In this document: in pieces, positions 63,831 through 64,000 of the stretch | Numbering within the stretch: position 1 is the stretch's first letter | Layout of the letters: every line of letters begins with the position of its first letter | Position numbers and translations under genes: made by a program | The notes under the pieces: generated by a model | Told to the model about the DNA's origin: nothing | Database searches by the model: none | The model's input: only the letters and a program-made list of their open reading frames with translations | DNA from: Actinopolyspora biskrensis | GTDB taxonomy: Bacteria > Actinomycetota > Actinomycetes > Mycobacteriales > Pseudonocardiaceae | Reading direction: 5' to 3' | Assembly (NCBI RefSeq): GCF_013408175.1 | Contig: NZ_JACBYW010000001.1 | Coordinates: 372,001-436,000 of the forward strand | Length of the DNA stretch: 64,000 nucleotides

Positions 63831-64000
63831 TCAGTTCGAGCTGTTCTGGACAGGTCCGCACACCTTCCAGCCGTCGTCTTCTTTCTTGAGTTCGAACTCG
63901 GTGGTTTGGGAATCGCTTTCCTCGGGGTGGTTGAATTCCAGAGTGAAGGAACCGCTTTCTTCGGTGTGGTTGACCTCCTTGAGTTCGATGGTGGTCTTCT
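63831..64000 (-). CDS. C-terminal fragment of a secreted protein paralogous to its neighbour
   Basis: The visible last 56 residues end GWKVCGPVQNSSN and contain alternating acidic strands (TIELKEVNHTEESGSFTLEF). This resembles the end of the neighbouring membrane protein, suggesting tandem paralogues. The start lies beyond the window. Confidence 0.65.
   Translation of the reverse strand, partial: KTTIELKEVNHTEESGSFTLEFNHPEESDSQTTEFELKKEDDGWKVCGPVQNSSN

Overview
The window is high-GC actinobacterial chromosome, best matched to the order Pseudonocardiales (Saccharopolyspora/Actinopolyspora-like). The evidence is a mycothiol ligase (mshC), a mannan/lipoglycan mannosyltransferase (MptB), an actinobacterial SUF operon, a conservon-type GTPase operon, XRE-DUF397 pairs, many GTG starts and many TANNNT-6/7-start leaderless promoters. 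Gene order partly follows Mycobacterium tuberculosis blocks known from general knowledge: Rv1456c-Rv1466 (ctaA, ABC exporter, mptB, SUF), Rv1473-Rv1473A (ABC-F and a small HTH), and the Rv2118c-Rv2130c neighbourhood (trmI, hisE, PAC2, mshC), with accessory genes inserted between. I see no rRNA, tRNA, CRISPR array or complete insertion sequence.

Layout. 0-3.3 kb: the end of an unknown gene, a GbsR/MarR-type regulator, heme A synthase and an SCO6745-family protein. 3.4-13.7 kb: an ABC-2 exporter and mptB diverge from sufR-sufB-sufD-sufC-sufS-sufU-sufT, which ends at a strong hairpin terminator. 13.7-24.3 kb: an EAL-CBS-GGDEF protein, a lone lycopene cyclase, dgt coupled to an acVLRF1 ribosome-rescue hydrolase, an ABC-F ATPase behind a long leader, a small HTH protein, an enoyl-CoA hydratase and an SIS-domain protein. 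24.8-32 kb: an orphan Imm1 immunity protein, a D-aminopeptidase (DppA) and a divergent dipeptide ABC operon with a C-terminally membrane-anchored binding protein and fused ATPases. 32-38.1 kb: a kinase-like protein, LD-carboxypeptidase, DUF3090, SCO1664-family, MBL-fold hydrolase and mshC.

38.9-42.9 kb: a conservon (histidine-kinase-like ATPase, roadblock, DUF742, Ras-like GTPase) followed by a styrene/indole monooxygenase-like flavoprotein. 42.9-43.8 kb: a PAC2 protein. 43.9-56.2 kb: an accessory block bracketed by an imperfect 28-bp direct repeat. It holds a polymorphic-toxin island (SCP1.201/DddA-like DNA deaminase with Imm1, small helical partners, an XRE-DUF397 regulator pair and a RelE-like/DUF6247-like pair) and a galactosamine-type catabolic locus (ROK kinase, GH109 oxidoreductase-like glycosidase, DeoR regulator, AgaS, PfkB kinase, class II aldolase, MFS sugar porter). 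56.3-64 kb: HAD phosphatase, hisE, a VOC protein, thioesterase, RecB-family nuclease, M50 protease, a structured-RNA candidate, trmI and two secreted or membrane proteins of unknown function.

Intergenic DNA is unusually rich in dispersed repeats. One family of about 120-150 bp recurs at four places, and a TTCGGCGC-loop-GCGCCGAA hairpin recurs inside or independently of it. All assignments come from reading the sequence and from recalled family motifs; no database search was run.
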